A DNA stretch of 64,000 nt from Thermogemmatispora sp042408735 (GTDB lineage Bacteria > Chloroflexota > Ktedonobacteria > Ktedonobacterales > Ktedonobacteraceae): the NCBI RefSeq assembly GCF_042408735.1, contig NZ_JBHOQV010000093.1, forward strand, positions 37,699 to 101,698. The letters run 5' to 3'. Shown here in pieces: positions 17,042 through 25,780 of this stretch (its first letter is position 1; every line of letters starts with the position of its first letter). A program made the position numbers and the translations under genes. The notes beneath the pieces are model-generated. The model worked only from the letters and a program-made list of their open reading frames with translations, was not told where the DNA came from and made no database searches.

Positions 17042-18412
17042 CTACTTGATCGGGATCGGCGTAAAGAGATGGGCATAGGCCAGCAGATTCAGAGCAATAC
17101 CAGCAATGATGACTCCCACCGGCCCAGCCGCCATGCGCACCACTGGGCGCCCCAGAACCTCATTGAGGGCGTAGAGGCCGCCCACGATGGCAATTCCCAG
17201 GCCGGCGGCCATAGCGTTGCCCGCCGCCAGCGAGCCGAAGAGAATAGCCACCTCCAGTGTCAGGTTAATGGCGTTGCGAATGTTATCGGAGGCATCGCGA
17301 ATGGTGTGTAGGGCCGCAATGCCCCTGGCGATATAGCTCAGGATAAAGACCTCGATGCCAAAGAGCAAAGCCCCCGCAATGGCCGCCAGGATCGGGTTCG
17401 GCAACAGGTAGGCCACCGGATAGATCAAGGTGAAGCCCACGATCTGGAAAGCCCCAGAGGCCACCGCCGTCGTCACAATCAGAGGGATGAAGCCGAGGGC
17501 GCGATAAAAGTCGATCTGGGCTGCATTGGCAAACTGGCCCTTGGCAATGATGTAGCTGGTCGCCTCGCCGCCGGCAAACATATGTGTATTCACGAGGACC
17601 CCGAGCAGGAGACCCATGATCATAAAATAGGGAGCATGGCGACGCAGGCGAGCGGCATTGGCCGCAAAGATCGACGAGGTCTCATCATCGGCGGTGCTCG
17701 CCAGCGTGCTGGCTGAGGCCGGGGGATCGTCCTCCTCAGCCGCCTCCGGGGAGGCCGGCGCCGGCTGAGCCTGCAGCCGCGCGGCGCGCGCGCGCCTTAC
17801 CTCCTCAGCCACGGCGAAGGCCACCAGCAGAATGACGCCGATGGCCATCGTCGTCGCCCCCGGGAACACCGAGGGCAGCCACTTCATGGTCACCAGCATA
17901 ACAAAGACGCTCACAACGAAGGTAATGATCCCACGCAGACGCCCGAACTGCATCGTCACCGCCACCGCCGGGAAGAAGGAGAAGAGATAGAGGATGGGCG
18001 TCGACATCTGCTGCATGGCTGTCAGGAAGTTGACCGGCAGGCTATTAGCCGCCGTGGTCGCAGCGCTCAGACCGAAGACGACGACGGCTCCCCAGGCCGC
18101 CCCGAGGATGGGAGCAATCCACTTGCGCGGCGAGAGAATGCCGAGGATGTCCGACGGCAAAAAAAGGACCCAGGGATTGAGAACCCCAGAGGAGAAGGCG
18201 ACAGGCACGCCAAGACCAAAGATGAAGCCCGCCGAGAGGCCGAAGGCGATGGCCGTCATCTGGGGACGCGCCAGCTCTCCACGATAGAAGTCGAGCAGGA
18301 AGGGCCGCACACCGTCGTTGAAGACGGCCAGGGCCATCTGCGAGAGGAGCGCGGCAAAGGCCGTTGCCAGAATGGTGAAGACAATGACCAGGGGCGTCAG
18401 ATGCAGACTCAT
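17042..18412 (-). CDS. yhfT: YhfT-family multi-pass membrane protein
   Basis: The 456-residue protein has about a dozen hydrophobic segments, beginning LVIVFTILATAFAALLSQMA, and a central hydrophilic loop rich in Ala, Pro, Glu and Asp (about residues 205-245). Segments such as FGLGVPVAFSSGVLNPW and FQIVGFTLIYPVAYLLPNP are Gly/Pro-rich as in transporters. By length and operon position it corresponds to E. coli YhfT, an uncharacterised inner-membrane protein that likely imports the operon's substrate. It lies downstream of the YhfU-like gene. Function as a permease is inference. Confidence 0.85.
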   Translation of the reverse strand: MSLHLTPLVIVFTILATAFAALLSQMALAVFNDGVRPFLLDFYRGELARPQMTAIAFGLSAGFIFGLGVPVAFSSGVLNPWVLFLPSDILGILSPRKWIAPILGAAWGAVVVFGLSAATTAANSLPVNFLTAMQQMSTPILYLFSFFPAVAVTMQFGRLRGIITFVVSVFVMLVTMKWLPSVFPGATTMAIGVILLVAFAVAEEVRRARAARLQAQPAPASPEAAEEDDPPASASTLASTADDETSSIFAANAARLRRHAPYFMIMGLLLGVLVNTHMFAGGEATSYIIAKGQFANAAQIDFYRALGFIPLIVTTAVASGAFQIVGFTLIYPVAYLLPNPILAAIAGALLFGIEVFILSYIARGIAALHTIRDASDNIRNAINLTLEVAILFGSLAAGNAMAAGLGIAIVGGLYALNEVLGRPVVRMAAGPVGVIIAGIALNLLAYAHLFTPIPIK

Positions 18413-18631
18413 AGCGGACCTTTCCTTTCACGACGTCCCCCTGCCCGGATTGAACCGCGCCTTCCGCCCGACCCTAAAACCAGGCGGACGCTGCCGGGCG
18501 CCAGCACGGCAGGACAGGGCGTCGTCTAGTATCCTGTGCTGCGCTTTCGGGGAGCCAACTACCACCCTAGCGCGTGGCTGGCTATGTTCGCTTGATAGCT
18601 GGTCGGCTGACCGGGGCCAGGCACCGACAAG

Positions 18632-19003
18632 TTATGTGCGCGGTGGCTGGTAAGTCTGAATAGCCTCGACCAGCACGGGGACTATGGCGTTGATCTGGTC
18701 GACGGAGACGCCAAAGGCGCGAATCCCTGCCGCGAGCAGCTTCTGCACATCTTCGACGCTGACACGCGCTTGCCGCCCAAAGGTGTGACAGCGCTGCCGC
18801 CCAAGAAAGGCCATCAGGGCGCCCAGAGAGCCACCCGCCCCGGTGTGGCAGGTGCCGATATAGTAGGCGTCGCTGCGGCGCTTGAGAAGCTGACCAGCCT
18901 CCAGATCGTTGCTAACGACAACGGTGAGAGTGGGGTCGCGGCGCTGTTCGAGCAGGCGCTTGAGATCGGCCTTGCCAACGCCGCCAATATAGATGGTTGC
19001 CAT
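18632..19003 (-). CDS. yhfU: YhfU-like DUF2620 protein
   Basis: The 123-residue protein begins ATIYIGGVGKADLKRLLEQ and contains DAYYIGTCHTGAGGSLGALM, a Gly-rich loop characteristic of the DUF2620/YhfU family, then HTFGRQARVSVEDVQKLL. E. coli YhfU is of similar size and adjacent to YhfT. The predicted fold alternates strands and helices, like a small regulatory or PTS-IIB-like domain, with a conserved Cys in GTCHTG. Function is unknown; its fixed pairing with YhfT suggests a soluble partner of that membrane protein. Confidence 0.85.
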   Translation of the reverse strand: MATIYIGGVGKADLKRLLEQRRDPTLTVVVSNDLEAGQLLKRRSDAYYIGTCHTGAGGSLGALMAFLGRQRCHTFGRQARVSVEDVQKLLAAGIRAFGVSVDQINAIVPVLVEAIQTYQPPRT

Positions 19004-19210
19004 CGTTCGCGCACCTCCTGCCTCTCTGATGGCCGCCTGACAGGCAGGCCCGTGCCAGGCTTTACTGTCGTCCGGTCATGTTGTTGATCGGCTGAGTCAG
19101 TTGCTGGTTAAGACTGGCCGTCCTCACCTCCCTCGCTGCTCGGCCCTTTACTCGGGTCAGCGATCCGCCCGCTGATCTGGCGAGATGCGCGCCCGAGGCC
19201 GGCGTCCAGG

Positions 19211-19597
19211 CTAGGCTTCCTCACCACGGAGCACCAAAGCCCCAAGGTGGAGCAGGAGAAAATCTTCTTCCTCGGCGGGCAGGCTGAGACCAAGCTGCTG
19301 GTGGGCCTGCTCGCGAATCTGGCGGGCCCAGTCCTCCAGGTGGGGCAGCGCCTTGAGGCTGCTGGCCTCCTCATGAACCAGCGGACTCCAGGCTGAGCCG
19401 AGGTCCTCGCCGCGCCGCACACGCTCCAGAGCGAGGAGCAGATGGCTGGCCAGCGGTCCCATGTGCTCTTCGTCTCCCGGACACTGGGCGGCCTGCTCTA
19501 GCCAGGCCAGCACCTGGCGCACAAAGGTGACGATCGGCGGGGCGGCCAGACGCTCGCTTTCAAAAACGGTCAGGCGCTGCTCCAGATCGGGCTTCAT
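19211..19597 (-). CDS. yhfY: YhfY-like PRD-type domain protein
   Basis: The start is set at the ATG at 19597, with AAGGAGCAGGAG upstream; the frame stays open to 19636. The 128-residue helical protein resembles a single PTS regulation domain: conserved His in SHLLLALERV, and LSLPAEEEDFLLLHLGALV near the C-terminus, the typical end of a PRD. E. coli YhfY is a similar stand-alone PRD protein. PRDs are normally phosphorylated on His by PTS components; no PTS genes are visible here, so it may have been recruited for another control function. It follows the regulator YhfZ. Confidence 0.75.
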   Translation of the reverse strand: MKPDLEQRLTVFESERLAAPPIVTFVRQVLAWLEQAAQCPGDEEHMGPLASHLLLALERVRRGEDLGSAWSPLVHEEASSLKALPHLEDWARQIREQAHQQLGLSLPAEEEDFLLLHLGALVLRGEEA

Positions 19598-19692
19598 CTC
19601 CTGCTCCTTCCTACTTGCCTGTCTATCTGGCTGCAAGAGAACTGCCGCCTCCTCAGCGGCTGGCTCCTAGACCTGCTCCGCGCGGACCAGCC

Positions 19693-20616
19693 TTAATAGC
19701 GGGGCAGGCGCCGCTGACTGAGAACCTCCTGCTGGGCGCTGGTGATCTCCTCGGGCGCGAAGATGCTGGTGAGCACCTGATAGACGGGGGCTTCGCGGAG
19801 GGCCACAATGGCGGCCTGCGTGGCCAGGACGCGCAGACGCTCCTCTCCCTGCAGGGGCAAGAGTCGCAGGTCGGGTGGCAGGCTGCCAACACCTTCGCGG
19901 TTCCAGATAATGGCGTCAAACTGCCCCTCACGCAGTAAGTCGAGAACTTGCAGGCGCCTGGCTGGAACGCTCTCCCAGTCTTGGCGCTCACGGAACTCCT
20001 CGGCGGTGAGCAGGATCTCATCGAGGGAGGTCTGGTCAACGCCGACGCGCCGGATCTGCTCGCGCGGCAGGCGACTGATGAGAATATGCTCGCTGACGTA
20101 AGAGCCGGGCGGCAGGCTGGTGACAATGGCCAGCTCGGGATAACGCCCTACCAGATGCTCGGCAGCCAGCAGCGACATCACGGCGTAGTGATAGTGCCCC
20201 TGGCGCACCATCTCGGCCCGCGAGAGCGAGCCTCGCTGATAGGTCATGTTGAAGGGCAGACCCGAGGCCTCCAGTCGGTCGTAAAGGGCCGTCGCTAGCC
20301 CCTCATAGCGCAGCGTGTAGGGCAAGGGCATGGAGCCAATCACCCATTCGTTGCCAGCATAGCGCCAGAGCAGCGGATAGTCTACCTGCTCCAGCACCGA
20401 GCCTTGAGATCCATGGGCCGCAACCACGATGGCTCCCGCCCGCGTCAGATAGCTGAAGGCTTCTTGCACGGTCCCATTGCCCGCACGCAGCCGACGCGCT
20501 ACGTCTACCATGCGCGGCAACCGCTCACCCTGGCGATAGCTCAGCAGCAGGCGCGCCAGCCCCAGGGTCACCTTGCCCGTCTGGGAGAGGAAGTCTTCGG
20601 TCTCCGGCAGAGCCAT
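19693..20616 (-). CDS. yhfZ: YhfZ-like transcriptional regulator (winged HTH plus binding-protein-like domain)
   Basis: I prefer the ATG at 20616 (307 residues), which has AAGGAG 12 nt upstream, over the in-frame GTG at 20655, which lacks a ribosome binding site. Residues 1-75 form a GntR-like winged helix (LPRMVDVARRLRAGNGTVQ, EAFSYLTRAGAI). The rest resembles a periplasmic-binding-protein-type ligand domain as in E. coli YhfZ: GSMPLPYTLRYEGLATALYD, then YAVMSLLAAEHL and DAIIWNREGVG. It heads the yhf-like operon, directly behind the promoter at 20684-20712 and the inverted repeat at 20665-20682, and probably represses its own operon until a ligand binds. Confidence 0.85.
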   Translation of the reverse strand: MALPETEDFLSQTGKVTLGLARLLLSYRQGERLPRMVDVARRLRAGNGTVQEAFSYLTRAGAIVVAAHGSQGSVLEQVDYPLLWRYAGNEWVIGSMPLPYTLRYEGLATALYDRLEASGLPFNMTYQRGSLSRAEMVRQGHYHYAVMSLLAAEHLVGRYPELAIVTSLPPGSYVSEHILISRLPREQIRRVGVDQTSLDEILLTAEEFRERQDWESVPARRLQVLDLLREGQFDAIIWNREGVGSLPPDLRLLPLQGEERLRVLATQAAIVALREAPVYQVLTSIFAPEEITSAQQEVLSQRRLPRY

Positions 20617-20664
20617 ATTGGTGGCGCTCTCCTTCTCTCTCCTCACCGTCTTCACTCAACTCAA

Positions 20665-20682
20665 TATCCAGAATACTGGATA
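20665..20682 (-). promoter_or_regulatory. Operator-like perfect inverted repeat at the yhf-like operon start site
   Basis: TATCCAG (20665-20671), four bases AATA, and CTGGATA (20676-20682) form a perfect 7-bp inverted repeat. It begins right behind the -10 hexamer and covers the expected transcription start near 20677, the classical position of a repressor site. The adjacent YhfZ-like regulator is the obvious candidate binder. Confidence 0.65.
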
Positions 20683-20683
20683 G

Positions 20684-20712
20684 AGTATAACCGATGGTGC
20701 ACCCTTTGTCAA
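20684..20712 (-). promoter_or_regulatory. Near-consensus sigma70 promoter of the yhf-like operon
   Basis: On the minus strand the -35 hexamer TTGACA (20707-20712) and the -10 hexamer TATACT (20684-20689) are separated by exactly 17 nt. The -35 is perfect and the -10 differs by one base. Such a strong promoter in this GC-rich sequence needs a repressor, consistent with the operator overlapping the start site. Confidence 0.85.
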
Positions 20713-21109
20713 TGCGGCGCCTTCCTTGTCCAGGGAGAGGAAAGTGGGAAGGCCGCCCCCTGTCACGGAAGGGAGTGAGATCGCTCTCCTCATGGTAGAG
20801 AAGCGTTGCTCAGCTTGCGCTCTCCTCTGGAGAGCACCCGAGTGAGCCGCGCAGATGGGCCTGGGCGCCCAGGGAGCGCCAGCCGGTCTGCTCCCTGGTC
20901 CATCGAGAGGGGCAGAAGGCCACAGACAACGGGAGGGGAGGGGCTGCCGGCGGGGGAAAAGGGGAGGCCGCGGATGGACGCCCGGGACGGACCGTCCACG
21001 AGCGCAGGCAGAGGTAGGGGCAACGTGCTCCGCAGCCTCCCCGTCTGCTCGGGGCTGGAAACAGGGGAGGACTGCCCGGGTCAGATCGTCTCAGGCAGGG
21101 CCAGTCCTT
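20713..21109. other. Intergenic region with one short stem-loop
   Basis: About 400 nt between the yhf promoter and the end of the upstream FAA-hydrolase-family gene. It contains GCTCTCC-TCT-GGAGAGC (20819-20835), a 7-bp stem with no T-tract that could end the minus-strand transcript of the island. Otherwise I see only GC-rich sequence with no supported gene. Confidence 0.4.
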
Positions 21110-22111
21110 TCAGCTCGCAGCGGAAGCCTGGCGCGGCTTCGGCAGCCAACCGGGAGGCTCCGGCTGGCCGATGCGATTGCGCAGCAGGCCCAGGCCACTG
21201 ACCTCTAGCTCGACTAGATCGCCGGGCTGCAGCGAGCGCCCATGTTCGGCTCCGCTTCCCGTTCCAACGGTGCCGGAGCCAAGCAGCTCGCCGGGCCAGA
21301 GGGTCTCGCCGCAAGCGGCGTACGCCACCAGCTCCTCGATCTTCCAGGTCAGGCTGGCCGTTGAGCCGCGCGACCACTCTTCGCCGTTGACGCGCGCCAC
21401 CATGCTCAAATCGTAGAGAGCAACTTCATCGCAGGTGGCAATCCAGGGACCGAGGGCGGTTGCAAAGTCCTTGCCCTTCGCCGGACCAAAGCCGCTGCTC
21501 ATCTCAGGTCCCTGAACATCGCGCGCGCTGAAGTCGTTGAGGATCGTCACCCCAAAGAGATGGGAGAGGGCTTCCTCGGGGAGCAGGTTGCGGCCAGGCT
21601 TGCCGATGACCAGTCCGATTTCCAGCTCGTAGTCCAGATGGCGAGTATAGTGTGGCCAGGGAACCTCGGCCTCGGGCGCGATCATGCCCAGGGGATTGAT
21701 CTTAAAGTACGGTGGCCGCTGGTAGAACTCCGGGAAAATGGTCCCTCCCTGGCGAGCCGCCATATTGCGCACATGCTGCTCAAAGGCCGTAAAATCGCGG
21801 ATCAAGGGGGGATCGAGCGGTGGCAGCCAGCGCAGACCCTCGAGGGGCCGCACTGCCTCCTCCGCTGGGGCGGCGCTCGCCTCGGCAGCCGCCTCGACAA
21901 ATGGCTCCCCCAGGGCGATGGCCGCGCTCATGCTGGCTGGGAAGAGAGCCGTGGCCAGCCGCCGGGCCGCCTCGCGCGTTGCCCCCCGCCGTTCGAGGCG
22001 CAGGCGCCAGGCCGTGGCCAGATCGATGACGCGCCGTTTCTCCGGCTGGACCACGACCAGACGCGCCTCTTCTCCATCGACGCCAGTAATAGCGATACGA
22101 GCGAATTTCAC
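21110..22111 (-). CDS. Fumarylacetoacetate hydrolase family protein
   Basis: The 333-residue protein starts at a GTG preceded by AAAGGTGAT. It has an N-terminal FAH-like extension (1-110) and the catalytic domain with LDYELEIGLVIGKPGRNL (acidic metal ligands), VTILNDFSARDVQGPEM, GPWIATCDEV and GSGTVGTGSGAEHGRSLQPG. The longer N-terminal region makes it closer to fumarylacetoacetase-type proteins than the 280-residue homologue at 1993-2835. Likely role: hydrolytic C-C cleavage late in ring degradation, in the cytoplasm. It is the last gene behind the Liv-type transporter genes in the unit that begins with the SDR gene. Confidence 0.9.
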   Translation of the reverse strand: MKFARIAITGVDGEEARLVVVQPEKRRVIDLATAWRLRLERRGATREAARRLATALFPASMSAAIALGEPFVEAAAEASAAPAEEAVRPLEGLRWLPPLDPPLIRDFTAFEQHVRNMAARQGGTIFPEFYQRPPYFKINPLGMIAPEAEVPWPHYTRHLDYELEIGLVIGKPGRNLLPEEALSHLFGVTILNDFSARDVQGPEMSSGFGPAKGKDFATALGPWIATCDEVALYDLSMVARVNGEEWSRGSTASLTWKIEELVAYAACGETLWPGELLGSGTVGTGSGAEHGRSLQPGDLVELEVSGLGLLRNRIGQPEPPGWLPKPRQASAAS

Positions 22112-22209
22112 AGTTTTATCACCTTTCTAGCCTTATTCTCCTCTATTGCTATCTCTCTTGCCCAGAGCGATCAGGTCCTGCCTTCCTGTCCTGGCGGCCC
22201 GCGATCCCG

Positions 22210-23313
22210 TCAGGGCTGTCGCCCCTCGCTCAGGCTGGGCCGGCCAGCGACGGCCTCCTCGGGCGCCAGAGGGGGCGCGGAACCTGTTGAACGGCTGATT
22301 CGGCTCAGCAGCAGCTCGCCCAGATGGCGACCAAGCTTGAGCGCCAGGGGCCAGAGTCCCTCGGGGGCCAGGCGAATGATCAGGATCAGCATCAGCCCGG
22401 TCAGCAGGCTGCTGAGGTCCTGCGAATTCTGCAGCACCTGCTGCAAGGTAAAGAAGACCACAGCCCCCACCAGTGGTCCCGTCGAGGTGGCAATACCTCC
22501 GATGATCGTAATGATGATCATCGTGATCACCCAGTTCATGCTGAAGGCCGAATCCGGCTCGATCTCCAGCTTGTTGAGGGCAATCAGCCCACCGGCCAGG
22601 CCGACAAAGAAGGCGCTGACCGCAAAGGTCACCAGCTTGACCGGAAAGCTATTCACTCCCAGTTCGGCAGCCGCCTCCTGATCATCGCGGATGGCCATCA
22701 GGCGCAGGCCGAAGGGACTGCGCACCAGCAGGACGATGGTCAGAGTCGTGGCGACCAACAAGGCCAGCGCCAGGTAGTAGAGCGTCGAGTAGTCGAGCGT
22801 AGCTGAGGGAGGCAGGTTCAGGCCGCTGGTGGCGCCCGTGAAGGACCAGTTGAGCATCCAGGTCAGGCTGGCCATAGCCAGGCCCAGCGAGCCGATCGAG
22901 AAGTAAGCCTCACGCAGGCGCATCAGCAGGAGGGCCGCCAGGGTTGCCAGGATCGCCGCCAGCAGGCCGCTCAGCAGCAGATCTAGCAGGAGCGGCAGGC
23001 CGGTATGCAGCAGCAGCACGGCGATGGTGTAGGAGCCGGCTCCCACAAAGAGCGAGTGGCCCAGCGAGAACTGACCGCCATAGCCCCCTAACAGGTTCCA
23101 GGACTGGGCCATCGTCATATAGTTAAAGAGCGTAAAGGCCAGCACCAGATCAAAGGCACTCAAATAGAGCGGCCCCAGCGCGGCCAGGAGCAGGAGCAGC
23201 CCCAGGAGGCCCCAACCAAGCCAGGGAGCCAGGCGGCGCAGGAGTGGCAACTGGGGCCAGGACCAGGGACGAGAGGACCGGCCCTGATCGGATGGAGCGG
23301 GGCGCATTCTCAT
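22210..23313 (-). CDS. livM: Branched-chain-amino-acid-type ABC transporter permease (LivM-like)
   Basis: The 367-residue membrane protein belongs to the LivM branch of the HAAT transporter permeases. Hydrophobic segments run from about residue 30; family motifs include SWNLLGGYGGQFSLGHSLFV and DDQEAAAELGVN, the EAA-like loop that contacts the ATPase. The N-terminal 30 and C-terminal 40 residues are hydrophilic. The start overlaps the LivH-like gene by 4 nt. The neighbours (SDR, FAA hydrolase) suggest import of an aromatic or organic acid rather than leucine, as for several catabolic Liv-type systems; substrate assignment is inference. Confidence 0.92.
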   Translation of the reverse strand: MRMRPAPSDQGRSSRPWSWPQLPLLRRLAPWLGWGLLGLLLLLAALGPLYLSAFDLVLAFTLFNYMTMAQSWNLLGGYGGQFSLGHSLFVGAGSYTIAVLLLHTGLPLLLDLLLSGLLAAILATLAALLLMRLREAYFSIGSLGLAMASLTWMLNWSFTGATSGLNLPPSATLDYSTLYYLALALLVATTLTIVLLVRSPFGLRLMAIRDDQEAAAELGVNSFPVKLVTFAVSAFFVGLAGGLIALNKLEIEPDSAFSMNWVITMIIITIIGGIATSTGPLVGAVVFFTLQQVLQNSQDLSSLLTGLMLILIIRLAPEGLWPLALKLGRHLGELLLSRISRSTGSAPPLAPEEAVAGRPSLSEGRQP

Positions 23314-24179
23314 TTTGCCACCCCCACGCGTTGACCGAAGAAGCCCTCGGGTCGCACGATCAAGACAATCACCAGAAAGGCGAAGACGATCAGATCACGG
23401 AACTGCGGCCCAACAATGCTGGCCGCCACCTCCTCGAGGATACCAATGAGCAGTCCACCGAGCAAAGCTCCCCAGAGCGATCCCATGCCACCCAGAACGA
23501 TCACCGTGAAGCTGCGCAGCAACCAGCTAGAGCCAGTGGTTGGACCGAAGCCGAAAGAGAGGCCGATCAGGGCACCCCCGACGGCAGAGATGGCCGCCGC
23601 CAGGCCAAAGGTGATCCCATAGACCAGCGGCACATTGATCCCGATCGAGGCCGCGGCCCCGGGGTCCTCGGCTGCCGCCCGAATGGCCTTCCCAAGCGGT
23701 AGATAGGTCAGCAGGAGATGGGTCCCGACCACCAAGAGCAGGGCAGCCACCAGGGCAATCACATAAATGGTCCGCACAGTATCGCCAAAGAGCGTGAGGC
23801 CGGTCATAGTATAGGAGGCGCTCAGGGAAAGGGTGTCGTTTCCATAGATCAGCCCAAAGAGCGTCTCCGCCACCAGCAGCAGGCCGAAGGTCGCCACCAG
23901 CAGCGTCTCCTGCCCACGGGGAATAAGCGGATTGAGCAGAAGGCGCTGCACCAGATAGCCAATGACGAACATGAGCGGGGCCACCAGTAGCAGGCAGAGC
24001 AATGGATCAAGATGGGTGAGGCTAGACAAGGTATAGGTGAGGTAGGCTGAGCCAATCAAGACCTCGCCCTGTGCCAGATTGACGGTATTCATGACGCCAA
24101 AGACCAGCGTCAGCCCCAGGGCGATGGTCACGTAGAGGCCGCCCAGAAAAAAGCCATCGATCAGATGGTAGAGAAACAT
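23310..24179 (-). CDS. livH: Branched-chain-amino-acid-type ABC transporter permease (LivH-like)
   Basis: The 289-residue membrane protein is a LivH-type permease: GLTLVFGVMNTVNLAQGEV near the N-terminus, IRAAAEDPGAAASIGINV as the cytoplasmic loop for ATPase docking, and FTVIVLGGMGSLWGALLGG. It pairs with the LivM-like protein to form the membrane channel. It follows the substrate-binding lipoprotein gene by about 220 nt and overlaps the LivM-like gene by 4 nt. Confidence 0.93.
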   Translation of the reverse strand: MFLYHLIDGFFLGGLYVTIALGLTLVFGVMNTVNLAQGEVLIGSAYLTYTLSSLTHLDPLLCLLLVAPLMFVIGYLVQRLLLNPLIPRGQETLLVATFGLLLVAETLFGLIYGNDTLSLSASYTMTGLTLFGDTVRTIYVIALVAALLLVVGTHLLLTYLPLGKAIRAAAEDPGAAASIGINVPLVYGITFGLAAAISAVGGALIGLSFGFGPTTGSSWLLRSFTVIVLGGMGSLWGALLGGLLIGILEEVAASIVGPQFRDLIVFAFLVIVLIVRPEGFFGQRVGVAK

Positions 24180-24397
24180 AGCGGTCCCTCTTCTGCTTCT
24201 TCCCTCTCGCTAGAGACAGCGGCACAGGCAGCGCCGCGATGGCAGGGAGGCGGGGCCGAGCTGGCTCGCTGTCGAGCCAGTCCGGTCCCGCTCGCACTAG
24301 TGCAACCAATGGTAAGGCAACAGAGCACTGTGGGCGCTTCTGCTGTGGCTCGTTGGCCGCGCGCTGGTGCCTGCGTCTGCCGGTCGCCTCGGCCTGC

Positions 24398-25615
24398 TCA
24401 GGCCAGGCCCCTGGCGGGTGCCTCCAGGCTCACGCCAGAGACCGGCGGATAGACCTGGACCGTCTCACCATTCTGCCATTGGAGCATAATGGCCTGGACG
24501 GGATCGGCGTGGTTGCTTCCGAAGCGGATCGGGCCAACCGGATAGGTCTTGTCGGTCTGGCCAATGGCACGGTTGATAGCCGCAGGATCGGTCGAGCCAG
24601 CGCGCTTGATGGCATCGAAGAGGACCTGGGTGATCGAGTAGCCCATGATGTAGCCGGCCTGCTCGATGGTGGCCTTGATGCCGGCCTTCTGCGCGCGGGC
24701 CGCCAGCTCCTGGCTGCCCGGGTAGTTAAAGGAGCGCGACCAGAAGTTCGCGATTAGGGCGCCCTCGCCGACACTCCCCAGGGCCTGCATCCAGGTTGTG
24801 GTCGACGACCCCTTCTCGCTCTCGGCGATAATCGGATGGTAGCCCAGAGCCTTCATCTGCTTCCAGAGAGCCATCGCATCGGGAGGCGTCATCTGAGTAA
24901 TGAGCACCTCGGCATTGGCGGCCTTGGCAGCAGCGATCTGGCTGGAGAAATTGGTGGTGCCGACCGGGAAGATGGCATGATAGGCGATGGTATAGCCGAA
25001 CTGCGGCGCCTCCTGAGTCCAGAGCTTGCCCATCGTGACGCCGTCTTCCTCGTTATCCGTGAAGAGGGCCACGCGCTTGTTGGTCTTGACCATGTTGGCC
25101 ACCTGGAAGCTCATGCTCGTCTGCTGCTTCTCATCGAAGAAGACATCCCAGGCGTATTGCCATCCGGATGGGCGGGCCGAGAGCCAGGCCTCGATGGGCG
25201 CGGTGGTGGAGATCAGGGGTCGCTTGACACGCTCGGCCACCTGCGAGACCGGAATGACCAGCGGCGGCGTGAAGGGTCCCAGAAGGGCCACAGCGTTGTT
25301 CTGCAAATAGAGGGTTGTCGCCTGGTTGCTGGCAGTGTTGGGGTCGGAGGTGTTATCGAGAATCACCAGGTTGACATGATACTTTTGCCCGTTGACCTCC
25401 AGTCCCCCGGCGGCGTTGATGTCGTCTACCGCGGCCTGATAGCCAGCCTTGAGCAGGACGCCGACGGCGGCCAGAGATCCCGTTAAGGGCAACGTCGCCC
25501 CAATGACAATCGTCTGATTGCTGGAAGAACCACCCGTACCGCCACAGGCTACGACGCTCAGAGCCAGCATGACCATCAGAAATAAGGACCGCGCTGCCTT
25601 ACAGACTGTGCTCAT
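24398..25615 (-). CDS. ABC transporter substrate-binding lipoprotein (Liv/HAAT type)
   Basis: The 405-residue protein has a signal sequence with lipobox LSVVAC (Cys about residue 24), followed by a GGTGGSSSN linker and the type I periplasmic binding fold, starting IVIGATLPLTGSLAAVGVLL. Later motifs NNAVALLGPFTPPLV, ISTTAPIEAW and VALFTDNEEDGVTMGKLW are typical of Leu/Ile/Val-type binding proteins. It captures the substrate outside the membrane for the LivH/LivM-like permease. The ATG has GGAGGAGA upstream. Ligand specificity cannot be read off; the catabolic context points to an organic or aromatic acid. Confidence 0.93.
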   Translation of the reverse strand: MSTVCKAARSLFLMVMLALSVVACGGTGGSSSNQTIVIGATLPLTGSLAAVGVLLKAGYQAAVDDINAAGGLEVNGQKYHVNLVILDNTSDPNTASNQATTLYLQNNAVALLGPFTPPLVIPVSQVAERVKRPLISTTAPIEAWLSARPSGWQYAWDVFFDEKQQTSMSFQVANMVKTNKRVALFTDNEEDGVTMGKLWTQEAPQFGYTIAYHAIFPVGTTNFSSQIAAAKAANAEVLITQMTPPDAMALWKQMKALGYHPIIAESEKGSSTTTWMQALGSVGEGALIANFWSRSFNYPGSQELAARAQKAGIKATIEQAGYIMGYSITQVLFDAIKRAGSTDPAAINRAIGQTDKTYPVGPIRFGSNHADPVQAIMLQWQNGETVQVYPPVSGVSLEAPARGLA

Positions 25616-25780
25616 ATACTTCTCCTCCTCTGCAGTGTCTGTTTCTCGACCGGAGACGTTCGCCGCTGAACGCTGGCGACCTTCTATGCTCGCGTGGGCG
25701 CTGGTTTGTGTAGCTGTTGTCGAAAATCCTCCCCTTCAAAGGGCAGACCTGGCGGGGGCTGGCTGGCCGCCCGCCCAGGC

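Noticed and set aside
18632..19003. A PTS IIB component instead of a DUF2620 protein.
   Set aside because: No PTS enzyme I, HPr or IIA genes are nearby, and the GTCHTGAGGS loop and YhfT neighbour fit YhfU.
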